From Acidimicrobiia bacterium (GTDB lineage: Bacteria > Actinomycetota > Acidimicrobiia > Acidimicrobiales > Poriferisodalaceae): a stretch of DNA of 64,000 nt. The DNA is taken from assembly GCA_022827265.1 (NCBI GenBank), contig JAJDTF010000131.1:62001-126000 (forward strand), given 5' to 3'. Made by a program: the position numbers and the translations under genes. Below are positions 41,568-50,003 of the stretch, in pieces. The notes under the pieces were generated by a model. It had not been told where the DNA came from. It searched no databases and worked only from the letters and a program-made list of their open reading frames with translations. Each line of letters begins with the position of its first letter. Position 1 is the stretch's first letter.

Positions 41568-42751
41568 TTGCAGCGCTGCGCACCTTCTACCGAGGCGAGA
41601 ACAGCTGGGACATCCTGCGCCTGTCACGCAAGGTGCTCCTGGGTTCCGCGGCGGCGGTGCTGATCTGTGTCGTGGCGCTGTTCGTCCGTGGCTTGAACCT
41701 GGGCATCGAGTTCGAAGGCGGCTCGGTGTGGGAGATACCGGTGCCCGAGGAAGCTCAAGGCGCCGGGGCGGATGACGCGGCAGCCGCTGATGGCGACGAG
41801 TCCGACGAACTCGGCACCGTCGACGAAGCCGGCAGCGAAGCTGACTCCGCGACCGGCGCCAGCGGCAACCGCACCGGTGTGACGACCGATGACGTCGCCG
41901 CTGTAGCCGCGGCGGCGGGCGTGCCCGACGCGCGCGTGCAGTTCGTGGTGGTCACCGGCGCGCCCGACATCTTCCGGGTGCGCGGCGTGCTGGGGCCCGA
42001 TGCCGACAGCGCGGCGGTGGCCGGAGCGCTGGCTGACGCCGTCGGCGTCGATGTGGAGAGCCTGTCGTCGCGGCAGGTCAGCCCGTCGTTCGGCGACGAG
42101 GTCGCCGGCAAGGCGCGCCGGGCGCTCGTGGTGTTCTTCGTGCTGATCGCGCTGTACCTGTGGTTCCGCTTCGAGTGGAAGATGTCGGTGGGCGCGCTGA
42201 TCGCCGTGGGGCACGACATCGTGCTGACCGTCGGCGCCTACGCGCTGTTCGGGTTCGAGGTGACGCCGGCGACAGTGGTGGCGTTCCTCACGATCATGGG
42301 CTATTCGCTGTACGACACGATCGTCGTATTCGACCGGGTGAAGTCCAACGAGCGGTCGCTGCCGGCGCGCAGCCACTTCACCTACCACGCGCTCGCCAAC
42401 GTGTCGCTCAACCAGGTGCTGACACGTTCGGTGAACACCTCGATCACCTCGGTGCTGCCCGTGCTGTCGCTGCTCGTCGTGGGCGCCGGGTTCCTCGGTG
42501 CGGGCACCCTGGCGGAGTTCGCGACGGCGCTGCTGATCGGTCTGCTCGTCGGGTCGTACAGCTCGATCTTCGTGGCGATGCCCACGGTTGCGTGGCTGAA
42601 GGGCTACGAGCCCGGCTGGGCCGCCGCACAGGTTGCGGCCGACGCCGCCGGCCGTCACGACTCGATGGAAGCTGCCACCCAGGCGCTCGCCGCGGAGAAC
42701 TACACCCGCAGCGCCCCGCCCCGCCCCCGCAAGAAGGGCCGCCGCCGCTAG
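41564..42751 (+). CDS. secF: Protein translocase subunit SecF
   Basis: 395 aa, GTG at 41564 overlapping the secD stop. First helix VLLGSAAAVLICVVALFVRG, then GIEFEGGSVWE (the FxGG motif), an acidic Asp/Ala/Glu-rich insertion of ~45 residues (about 65-107), and the C-terminal five-helix SecF domain (VSPSFGDEVAGKARRALVVF, ATVVAFLTIMGYSLYDTIVV, FDRVKSNE). Its acidic insertion parallels the one in SecD. A conserved actinobacterial neighbour such as apt is not found after it; the vWA/tubulin island starts instead. Confidence 0.95.
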   Translation: MIAALRTFYRGENSWDILRLSRKVLLGSAAAVLICVVALFVRGLNLGIEFEGGSVWEIPVPEEAQGAGADDAAAADGDESDELGTVDEAGSEADSATGASGNRTGVTTDDVAAVAAAAGVPDARVQFVVVTGAPDIFRVRGVLGPDADSAAVAGALADAVGVDVESLSSRQVSPSFGDEVAGKARRALVVFFVLIALYLWFRFEWKMSVGALIAVGHDIVLTVGAYALFGFEVTPATVVAFLTIMGYSLYDTIVVFDRVKSNERSLPARSHFTYHALANVSLNQVLTRSVNTSITSVLPVLSLLVVGAGFLGAGTLAEFATALLIGLLVGSYSSIFVAMPTVAWLKGYEPGWAAAQVAADAAGRHDSMEAATQALAAENYTRSAPPRPRKKGRRR

Positions 42752-43033
42752 CTCTCTACTCGCCGGTGGTCCAGTACCACTGCGGACCTCACGCGCCGCT
42801 CCGTACCCAGCTGGTTCGAACCAAGTCCGATGCTGATGAGAGCGAACACGTGCGTGCGTCCGGTCTGGAAGACTGGCAGGCCGTATGTGTCTCTCACTAC
42901 ATTCACGGCTCAGCATGATCATTCCTACGCGAATGACGCCGGGGGAGTTCAATTGGACGGGATCTTTCGATGATCACCTGCCGGTTCTCTTGTCAAGCCG
43001 AGTGAGGTGCGGGCAGGCAGAAGGCCGGCATCG
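42752..43033. other. Gap between secF and the vWA/tubulin island
   Basis: 282 bp with no convincing gene. GGTTCGAACC at 42813-42822 resembles a tRNA T-loop, but no cloverleaf forms around it. The gap probably holds the secF terminator and the promoter of the island; I cannot point to either. Confidence 0.5.
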
Positions 43034-43469
43034 ATGACCATGACTGATCGCCCGCCGCCGCGTCGGCCGGGCACACCGCCGCCGAAGGGGGGGGGGGTCA
43101 CAGCCGCCCTTTAGGCCTACGGCGGCCGGTACCGCTACCGGACCGCCGAAAGCAAGCTTCGCAGCCGCAGCAGCGGTGCTCGCGTTCACGCTGTTCAGCT
43201 TCTGGCTCGGGGCACGCGCCGAAATCGGCATCGCCAGCACCGGCCGCGAGGTCGACTTCAACACGCTCGGATACGTGGTCGGCTGCTTTGTCAGCATCTG
43301 GATGCTGTACCTGTTCTTGAGGGCAGACAGGCAGGCCCGTTCCACGCTGCGCTACAACGACTGGCCAGGCATCGGCGCCCGGGCTCTCATCGGCTGGCTG
43401 ACGCTGTGCAGTTGGTTGGGCGGCGCGCTGCACCTGTGGTTCTGGGCGCAGGATCTCACGAGGCCGTGA
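43034..43469 (+). CDS. Small membrane protein split by an 11-G tract
   Basis: From the ATG at 43034 the frame encodes MTMTDRPPPRRPGTPPPK, then enters a run of 11 G (43087-43097) and stops at a TAG just after it. With 10 G the frame would instead run on without a stop (SQPPFRPTAAGTATGPPKAS) into the membrane protein whose ORF is open from 43176 (VLAFTLFSFWLGARAEIGIA, then LGYVVGCFVSIWMLYLFLR and ALIGWLTLCSWLGGALHLWF), about 144 aa in all with three membrane helices. The C-terminal end overlaps the vWA gene start (GTGA), so the gene heads that operon. Either the tract is phase-variable and read here in the off state, or it is a length error in the sequence. Confidence 0.7.
43087..43097 (+). repeat. 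Poly-G tract (11 G)
   Basis: An uninterrupted run of 11 G inside the 5' end of a membrane-protein gene. Such tracts change length by slipped-strand mispairing. Removing one G restores one long reading frame. Confidence 0.95.
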
Positions 43470-46462
43470 CGGCCGCACATCGCACTCGTCGCCTGCTCCT
43501 CGCGGGAATGGTGGCACTTCTCGCCGCCTCAGCAGCACCGATGCTTGAGGTCACCTCGGCTGGCGCACAAGCGAGCAGCGAGCCCGGCGCGGGCGGTTAC
43601 ACGCCATGCGAGAGCGGACAGCAAGACATCGACTTGCTGGTCATGATGGACGCCTCGGGCTCACTCAATGCGCCTGCGTCAGGAATCGACAGCGACGGTC
43701 GCTTGCGCCGCACGGCGCTACAGAGGTTTCGCGAAGAACTCACGAGTCTGCTGCAGCGCCTGCCGCCCGCCGATGCCGGCAGCGTTCGCATATCGCTGTG
43801 GCGCTTCGAGAGCGATGTGACGCGCATCGCCGGCTTCGACCAGGCAACGGGCAGTCACCCATCCAACGCTCAGATCGAAGCATCGCTCGGTGAGCCGGTC
43901 GGCGGCGGGTACAGCTACCGCACCAATCACACCGACTATCTCCAGGCCCTGCGCGCTGCTGAGCGGGCGTTTCTGGACGAGGGCACGCCGGGCGCATGCC
44001 GTGTGCTGCTGTTCTTCAGCGACGGCCTGTACGACCCGACTGGCAGGCCCACGCTCGAGCAGGCCGATGAGCTGCGGGACGAGGTATGCCGTGATCTGAA
44101 ACTGAGCTACGAGCGTGCAGGCATCAACACCTTCTCGATCTTGCTCGGTCAAGCCTTCCGAGGCACCGTCGGCGGCTCGGAGCCGAGCGATGCCGACGAG
44201 ATCGACGCAGAGATGGCCGAATCGTCCAAGCAGATCCTGCGCGCGCTCACCGGCCACGCAGACTCGCCGCTGGTGCGGGGCCTGCCGTACTCGCGCCGGT
44301 TCGACTGCGAACGCTGGAGCGATGTGCAGCCCGACGACCGCGACGGGGCGATCATCGCCGTCGATGATCTCGATTCTCTGGCCATCCAACTGCTCGAAGT
44401 GGCTGAGACAGCGGCTCGCCAGCTTGTGGAGTGGAGGGACTGCGGAATTGCGCCTGGCAGCGGAGGACGCTCGGGTCCGCTGCCGGCGGGCAGATACATC
44501 GAGACCATCGTGGCTTACCCGCGCGGATCGCTCATTGAGCAATACGAGATCGTCACGGCTGACGGGCAGACGATCCGTGGACCCGGTGACCTCGACAGGC
44601 CGCTGTATCTCGAAAGCGACGTGCTGAGTGGCCTCGAGGCGGGTTGGACGCTCGAGTTCCTCACGGACGGTGGCAGCGGCGGCATTGAGGTCGCCTGCTA
44701 CGCCAGGAGAGCCACCCCTCCAACGGCCGATGTCGAGGGCACGGTCACTGACAGCGATGAGCAGCTGCTGCCCGATGTGGTCCGCAGCGCCGCCGGTGCC
44801 GACTCGCCGCCGCTCGACGGCGTGCGCATCGTCGCCGAGGCGCCTCCCGGTCTGTGCGAGCAAGGACCCGATGTGTGGCCGGATGAGCGTGTGCGCGATT
44901 GGTGGTGCCGCAGTGACGGCACCGTCGTGTTCGAGCTGCACCCGCTCGAGTGCCAGCAGTCATACGACCTCGACAAGCCGCTGGTGTACCGCTTCGAGCC
45001 GGCCTATGCCGAGGGTCTCTTCGGTCCTGGGGAGGTATCGCAACAGGTCCGCATCGAAGTAGCTGGCTCGGCCCGCCGTCTCTATGACTGCTTGGGCGCG
45101 CCTCTGCTGACGTGTGCAGATGACGCCGGTGCCACAGCCGGGGACGATGCTGCCGAGGCGCAAGATGGCAGCCCTTCAGCGGACGCGGTCGTGCTGACGT
45201 TGGTGATCGAACCCGACAGCCACGAACTGCCGCGCACGCCGCTGTCGGGTGTCACTGCGTGCCGGCTGTACCCACCCCAGGACGGCGTCGTGACCCTGCG
45301 AGCGCACTGGCGGCCTGACGCCAGCGCCGGGGACTTGCCCGGCGAGCTGGACTGGCGCTTCGACGGCGAGCACTACGGCAGCGAACTCGAGGGTGTTCTG
45401 GACGAGTCAGGACGAGAGCTTCGGCTCGGACCGGGCGGTGGCCCGGAAGGCGTGGTGCTCCGCTTCGTCACCACGGATGAGCTCGCGAATGCCGATTGGC
45501 GGATAGTCGGCGTGATCGAGCTAGTGCCCACCTGGCAGACCGGCGTGGCCGACCCGGCGATCAACGCAGTCGCCGACGCGCAGATGGCGGCCCAGCGCAC
45601 CGCAGTGAGAGCGGATGCCTCGTATGCGGCCCGCAGCGACTCGGGCTTGGCACGCTGGCTGACCCTGCTGGGGCTGCTCGCCACATTGCTGCTCAGCTAT
45701 GTGCTGTTCTGCCTGGCCTTGGCATCGACGTTCGGCTTGCCGGACCCCCGCCGATTCTGGTGGCGACACGCGGTGCTGGGGGTCGAACGAAGAACCGGAT
45801 CGAGCTACTCGTTCGTGAGCGGCGCCGTGCCTACGCTGGCCGCAGCGCCGGCCGAGGCGGTCCACAGCCAGCGCGTCGGCAGCAACCGAAGGCCTCGATA
45901 CACGGAGTGGCGTGGTCCTGCCTCACAGGCGGGGACCGACCGCATCAGCGTGGTTCTGCGCCGCTCGCCCAAATTCTGGCTGTTCGGCTTGCTGCGCGGC
46001 CCGTGGAGCGAGGTGCGGTCCGACGGCCGGGCCGTGGCAGTCCGGCCCAAGGGCCACAAGCGGTCTCGGCAGCCGACCAGAGCTGCTTCGCGAGCAGAAT
46101 TCGATCGTCTGATCGTGGTGGGCGCGCCGCGTCGAGACGGCAGCGGCGCCACCTCAGCCTCGGTCTGGGTGGCGCAGCCTAAGGACGGGCGGTTCTCGTC
46201 GTTGGAACAGCGCGATGAGCGCGAGTTGGCAAACCTGCTGAACGACGCCGCTCAGCAGAGTGAGGCTGAAGTCGACCTCGGCCCCCGCAGCGATTTCGTG
46301 ACGGATGCCGGAGCGACGCCCGCACGAGGCGGCGGCGCGGTGCCGGCTGGCGAGCAACCGCAACAGCACGTTGATCCCGAGGGGCCTCGCAGCGAGGAGC
46401 GGCCGCAGGCACCTCCCGGCCGACCTGAGCGACCGCCCCCGAGGCGGCGCAGCCCGGAATGA
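43466..46462 (+). CDS. Secreted/membrane vWA-domain protein of the tubulin-like island
   Basis: 998 aa, GTG at 43466 overlapping the previous stop. A signal peptide (RRLLLAGMVALLAASAAPML) precedes a von Willebrand A domain: DLLVMMDASGSLN holds the metal-site DxSxS (residues 62-66), with the expected Thr (YRTNHTDYLQAL) and Asp (LLFFSDGLYDPTG). The following ~450 residues look like beta-rich extracytoplasmic domains with paired cysteines. One membrane helix lies at ~730-755 (LLGLLATLLLSYVLFCLALA). The C-terminal ~240 residues are basic, presumably cytosolic, and end in a Pro/Arg tail. The topology would link an external metal-dependent adhesion domain to the cytosolic tubulin-like protein encoded next. 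Confidence 0.88.
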   Translation: MTAAHRTRRLLLAGMVALLAASAAPMLEVTSAGAQASSEPGAGGYTPCESGQQDIDLLVMMDASGSLNAPASGIDSDGRLRRTALQRFREELTSLLQRLPPADAGSVRISLWRFESDVTRIAGFDQATGSHPSNAQIEASLGEPVGGGYSYRTNHTDYLQALRAAERAFLDEGTPGACRVLLFFSDGLYDPTGRPTLEQADELRDEVCRDLKLSYERAGINTFSILLGQAFRGTVGGSEPSDADEIDAEMAESSKQILRALTGHADSPLVRGLPYSRRFDCERWSDVQPDDRDGAIIAVDDLDSLAIQLLEVAETAARQLVEWRDCGIAPGSGGRSGPLPAGRYIETIVAYPRGSLIEQYEIVTADGQTIRGPGDLDRPLYLESDVLSGLEAGWTLEFLTDGGSGGIEVACYARRATPPTADVEGTVTDSDEQLLPDVVRSAAGADSPPLDGVRIVAEAPPGLCEQGPDVWPDERVRDWWCRSDGTVVFELHPLECQQSYDLDKPLVYRFEPAYAEGLFGPGEVSQQVRIEVAGSARRLYDCLGAPLLTCADDAGATAGDDAAEAQDGSPSADAVVLTLVIEPDSHELPRTPLSGVTACRLYPPQDGVVTLRAHWRPDASAGDLPGELDWRFDGEHYGSELEGVLDESGRELRLGPGGGPEGVVLRFVTTDELANADWRIVGVIELVPTWQTGVADPAINAVADAQMAAQRTAVRADASYAARSDSGLARWLTLLGLLATLLLSYVLFCLALASTFGLPDPRRFWWRHAVLGVERRTGSSYSFVSGAVPTLAAAPAEAVHSQRVGSNRRPRYTEWRGPASQAGTDRISVVLRRSPKFWLFGLLRGPWSEVRSDGRAVAVRPKGHKRSRQPTRAASRAEFDRLIVVGAPRRDGSGATSASVWVAQPKDGRFSSLEQRDERELANLLNDAAQQSEAEVDLGPRSDFVTDAGATPARGGGAVPAGEQPQQHVDPEGPRSEERPQAPPGRPERPPPRRRSPE

Positions 46463-46529
46463 CGTCGGCCGCAGGGAAGACCTTGGACGACACCGGTCGA
46501 CGGCGTCGATCGCGACGAGGAAGGATCAC

Positions 46530-49500
46530 ATGTACAGCAAGTTCCTGTTCGTAGGACTCGGAGGATCGGGCGGCAAGACGCTTCGCTTTCTGAAACGTGA
46601 GATTGGGCGCTGGCTGGAAGCGAACAGTGCCGACACCCGCATACCGCAGGCGTGGCAGTTCCTCCACATCGACACTCCCACGGTTCCCGACGGCCAAGAG
46701 ATCAACGACATCGCACCCCAGCTCGACGACGACGAGTACATGGGCCTGATCAATGCTGGTCTGCCATTCACGGCGCTGGCGAACATGCTTGACGGCGACC
46801 CGCACCTGCGTCAGGAGTTGCGAACTTGGAGGGTGGAGCCGGCGGGCCTCGGAGTATCGGTGGACCAGGGCGCGGGCCAATTCCGTGCCGTGGGGCAGAC
46901 GGTAGCGATGGCCTATGCGAAGCGGATCCGCGACAAGCTCGAAGAGCGCGTGCGGCGCCTGAGGGGGCCGGGCGCGCAGAGCGAGCTGGGCGAGCTGTAC
47001 GACCGGGTCGGGCCGGCGGGCGACGGTCACGCCGGAGCCGACTCGAACATGTACATCGTCGTCATCAGTTCCCTCGCGGGCGGCACTGGCGCGGGGCTTC
47101 TGAACTTGGTGTGCGACTTGCTCCGCGCCATGGAGACCCCGGCAGGCGACAGCATCTTCGGTCTCTTGTACACGCCGGAGGTGTTCCACTCGCTCGGCAA
47201 AGCGGTGACCGGCGGGGTGTACCCCAATAGCCTGGCGGCGATCTGCGAAATGCTGAACGGCCAGTGGTGGCAGGGCAGCGACGTGGGAGCGCCGTCCATC
47301 GCGGCCCCGAAGCAGCAGGCCGTGCTGAGCCGAGCCGGCTTGCCGAAGCCTCAGGAGCGCAGCGGGCCCACGTACCCGTTCCTCGTCGGACGGGTGGCCG
47401 AGGGCGGCATCGACCACGGCACGCCGGACCGGCTGTTCGAGATGACGGGCCGCTCGCTGTTGTCGTGGGTGACCGACATGACGGTGCAGTCACGCTTTGT
47501 GGCCTACACCTCAGGGAACTGGGCGTCGTCGGCACTGGCGCACGATCAGGGCGACGTGCTGGTCGATGCAGGGGCGACGCACGAGCAAGGCCTGCCGTGC
47601 TTGTCGGCTCTCGGCTTTTCGCGCCTGTCCGTGGGCGGGGAGCACTTCGAGCGCTATGCGAAGGAGCGCCTCGTCACGGACGCGCTGAGCCACCTGGTGC
47701 GATATCACACGAATTCCGCCGAAGCGGTCGCGGTGGCTGAGCGCCTCGACACCGAGGACCCCGATGTGATTCGGCGCGCTATCGCCGAGGATCACCGGCG
47801 TGCGTTCTTGCACGAAACCCGGCTCGTCGAGGTGGGACCGGAAGACAACGAGATCATCGACGATCTCCGCCCGGCGCGTGATGGCGAGCTGTCCGCGGAG
47901 TTTGAGCGCCGAGTGCGGCAAAACGCGGGCCTTGGCCAGTACGACAGGCTAGGTGTCGAGGAATGGCGCAAGTACATCACCGACGCCATCGGCGAGGCTC
48001 GCAGAACCTACGAAGTGGAGTACCGCCGCGGCCTGGAGCATTCGACTGATGTTTGGGTTTCCGCCGTGCAGGTGCGCGTCATCGACGCGGTGAAGCGGCG
48101 CATCGGCATGCACGGGTTGCTGGTGACCGCCGAACTGTGTTCGCAGGCCGGTCGCTACCTCACCGAGGAGGTAGCCGTCGATCTCACCGAGAACGATGTG
48201 GTCCGGTATCGGCGCTGGGCCGCACAGGCGGCGGATATTGTCAACGAGGCCCTTGAGGACGCCAAAGGCAACGTGCAGAGCGACGACGCACGGCTGGAGG
48301 AGGCGGTTTCGCAGGGGGTGAACGCTGCCGGATATGCGGGCGATGCCCTGCTGTGTGGCCAAGCGGCAGCGCTCGCTACCCAAGTCAGCGACAGGATATT
48401 CGTACCGCTGTCGCGGGCGCTGCGCGACGCCCACGAAGTGGCAGAGGATGATGCACGTCGGGCCGTCAGCTGGGTCCATTGGGACGACGAGATTCCACCC
48501 GCACACGTTCGGCCGCCCGTCGGCGATTTCTCGCTGATTGATCCCGACGACTACCCCGGCCACTTCGCCGATCTGCTGAGCAAAGACGTCGGCGAGGCAG
48601 ATGGGCTGCAGGCGAAGCGCGAGCAGGCCCGCAGCGACATCATCTCGGGTTCGTTTCTCGATGAGCCCGCGGCCGCTGCAGGCGCGGATGTCACTTCCTG
48701 CTTGACCGTTGCGGCGTCGTGGTTTCCGGTGTTGGACTCGGCAGGCACTCAGGCGCCGGCCGAGCTGCGAGTCTCGCTGTCGGCCGGCCGCGATGAACTC
48801 GCCGAGCGAGCGCACGCGTGGCTGCGACGCCCCGGTTCGCCTTGGGAGAGCTTCTTGGGGCGCTCGGTTCGCGAATTCGTCGGCTCGACAGATGCGTTCG
48901 ATGCGAAAGCGATCCCCGAAGCCGAGGCGCGCCAGAACCGGTCGCGGTTCATCAACCAGCTCAACGCTGCCCTGAGAGCGGCGGCGCCGCTGATCAATAT
49001 CGACGATGGCCTGCTCGGACTCGTCCACCCCAATACCGCCCTGAGCGGGCCGCGCCTGCAGCTCAGCACCATGCCGTTGGCCGCGCACCCGATCACCGAG
49101 GATCTCCGCGCCGTGCTGTCCGGGGCCGGCATCCAGGACGACGAGATCGAGGCGGCGCTCACCAGCGATGCGTCGGTAGACCACATCGACATCACCAGCG
49201 CACTGGGAGCACCCGTCTCAGTCCTAGCGGTGGAATCGCTGTTGCGTCCGATTTCGGAGGGCTGGTTCGGGCTCGACTCGGTGGGGCAGCGCAACGCATT
49301 CTGGGCCCGCAGGCGTGCGCAGCCGCTCGAGTCGTTCGTTCCTGCCCCGCAGGCGTTAATCCGTTGCATGGTGCGCGGATGGTTCACGGGCCGTTTGCTC
49401 GGGTTGATCAAGGACGACGACGGCTCATGGGCCATCCGGATTCCCCGAGATGGCGGCTACCGGGTTTTCTCAAGCGACACGCTGTCGCGGCCCCGCGCCG

Positions 49501-50003
49501 TCGGCGACCGCGACGCACTGCCGCTTGTGCTCGAAGCCTTGGCGCTGGCATACGTGGACGTAAGCCGCGTCGGCACGCTGGGGCCGCTGGTTCCCTACGT
49601 CGAGCTGCGGGAGCTAGGACGCTCGAAGCCCCACGGCGGGCTGCTCGGCTACGAATCGCTGGCGCCCCCGCTCGACCGCTGGGCGAAGGATGGGCGGCTC
49701 GACGCCGAGGCGGCCGACGACGCGGTGCTGAACTCTGACGCCGCTCGCGAGGTAGTGAGCGCCTCGACGACAGCGGAGCGTTTGCCCGGACTCGCGTCGC
49801 TCTGCCGCGATGTCATTGCGAGCTACGAGAAGAGCTTCGCCGAACTGCAAGCGCAGTGGCGGGCGCAGCCGGCGCTGCTGTCCACCGCACCGCACTGGAG
49901 CGGCCTGTGGGAGCGCCACATGAGCCCGGCGCTCAACGACATTGCCCAGGCCGCGGACCGGCAAGCGCAGCAGCTCGCCGATGGCGCTGGGCCACTGATG
50001 TGA
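46530..50003 (+). CDS. Tubulin/FtsZ-like GTPase (Tubulin_2/FtsZl-1 type)
   Basis: 1157 aa, ATG after AGGAAGGATCAC. The N-terminal ~350 residues resemble the divergent bacterial tubulin-like family: MYSKFLFVGLGGSGGKTLRF (GLGGSGGKT, residues 9-17), FLHIDT, and the GTP-binding loop VVISSLAGGTGAGLLNLVCD with GGTGAG at 184-189, corresponding to the tubulin/FtsZ signature GGGTG(T/S)G. Further family-like parts are FGLLYTPEVFHSLG and YPNSLAAICEMLNGQWW. The remaining ~800 residues are mostly helical and of unknown fold. No membrane segment is seen, so it should be cytosolic. FtsZl-1 proteins are known to be encoded next to vWA and membrane proteins and were proposed to remodel membranes; the role here is inferred from that. 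Confidence 0.88.
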   Translation: MYSKFLFVGLGGSGGKTLRFLKREIGRWLEANSADTRIPQAWQFLHIDTPTVPDGQEINDIAPQLDDDEYMGLINAGLPFTALANMLDGDPHLRQELRTWRVEPAGLGVSVDQGAGQFRAVGQTVAMAYAKRIRDKLEERVRRLRGPGAQSELGELYDRVGPAGDGHAGADSNMYIVVISSLAGGTGAGLLNLVCDLLRAMETPAGDSIFGLLYTPEVFHSLGKAVTGGVYPNSLAAICEMLNGQWWQGSDVGAPSIAAPKQQAVLSRAGLPKPQERSGPTYPFLVGRVAEGGIDHGTPDRLFEMTGRSLLSWVTDMTVQSRFVAYTSGNWASSALAHDQGDVLVDAGATHEQGLPCLSALGFSRLSVGGEHFERYAKERLVTDALSHLVRYHTNSAEAVAVAERLDTEDPDVIRRAIAEDHRRAFLHETRLVEVGPEDNEIIDDLRPARDGELSAEFERRVRQNAGLGQYDRLGVEEWRKYITDAIGEARRTYEVEYRRGLEHSTDVWVSAVQVRVIDAVKRRIGMHGLLVTAELCSQAGRYLTEEVAVDLTENDVVRYRRWAAQAADIVNEALEDAKGNVQSDDARLEEAVSQGVNAAGYAGDALLCGQAAALATQVSDRIFVPLSRALRDAHEVAEDDARRAVSWVHWDDEIPPAHVRPPVGDFSLIDPDDYPGHFADLLSKDVGEADGLQAKREQARSDIISGSFLDEPAAAAGADVTSCLTVAASWFPVLDSAGTQAPAELRVSLSAGRDELAERAHAWLRRPGSPWESFLGRSVREFVGSTDAFDAKAIPEAEARQNRSRFINQLNAALRAAAPLINIDDGLLGLVHPNTALSGPRLQLSTMPLAAHPITEDLRAVLSGAGIQDDEIEAALTSDASVDHIDITSALGAPVSVLAVESLLRPISEGWFGLDSVGQRNAFWARRRAQPLESFVPAPQALIRCMVRGWFTGRLLGLIKDDDGSWAIRIPRDGGYRVFSSDTLSRPRAVGDRDALPLVLEALALAYVDVSRVGTLGPLVPYVELRELGRSKPHGGLLGYESLAPPLDRWAKDGRLDAEAADDAVLNSDAAREVVSASTTAERLPGLASLCRDVIASYEKSFAELQAQWRAQPALLSTAPHWSGLWERHMSPALNDIAQAADRQAQQLADGAGPLM

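Noticed and set aside
42813-42822. tRNA T-loop-like GGTTCGAACC
   Set aside because: The flanking bases do not form a T-stem, anticodon arm or acceptor stem; probably a chance palindrome.
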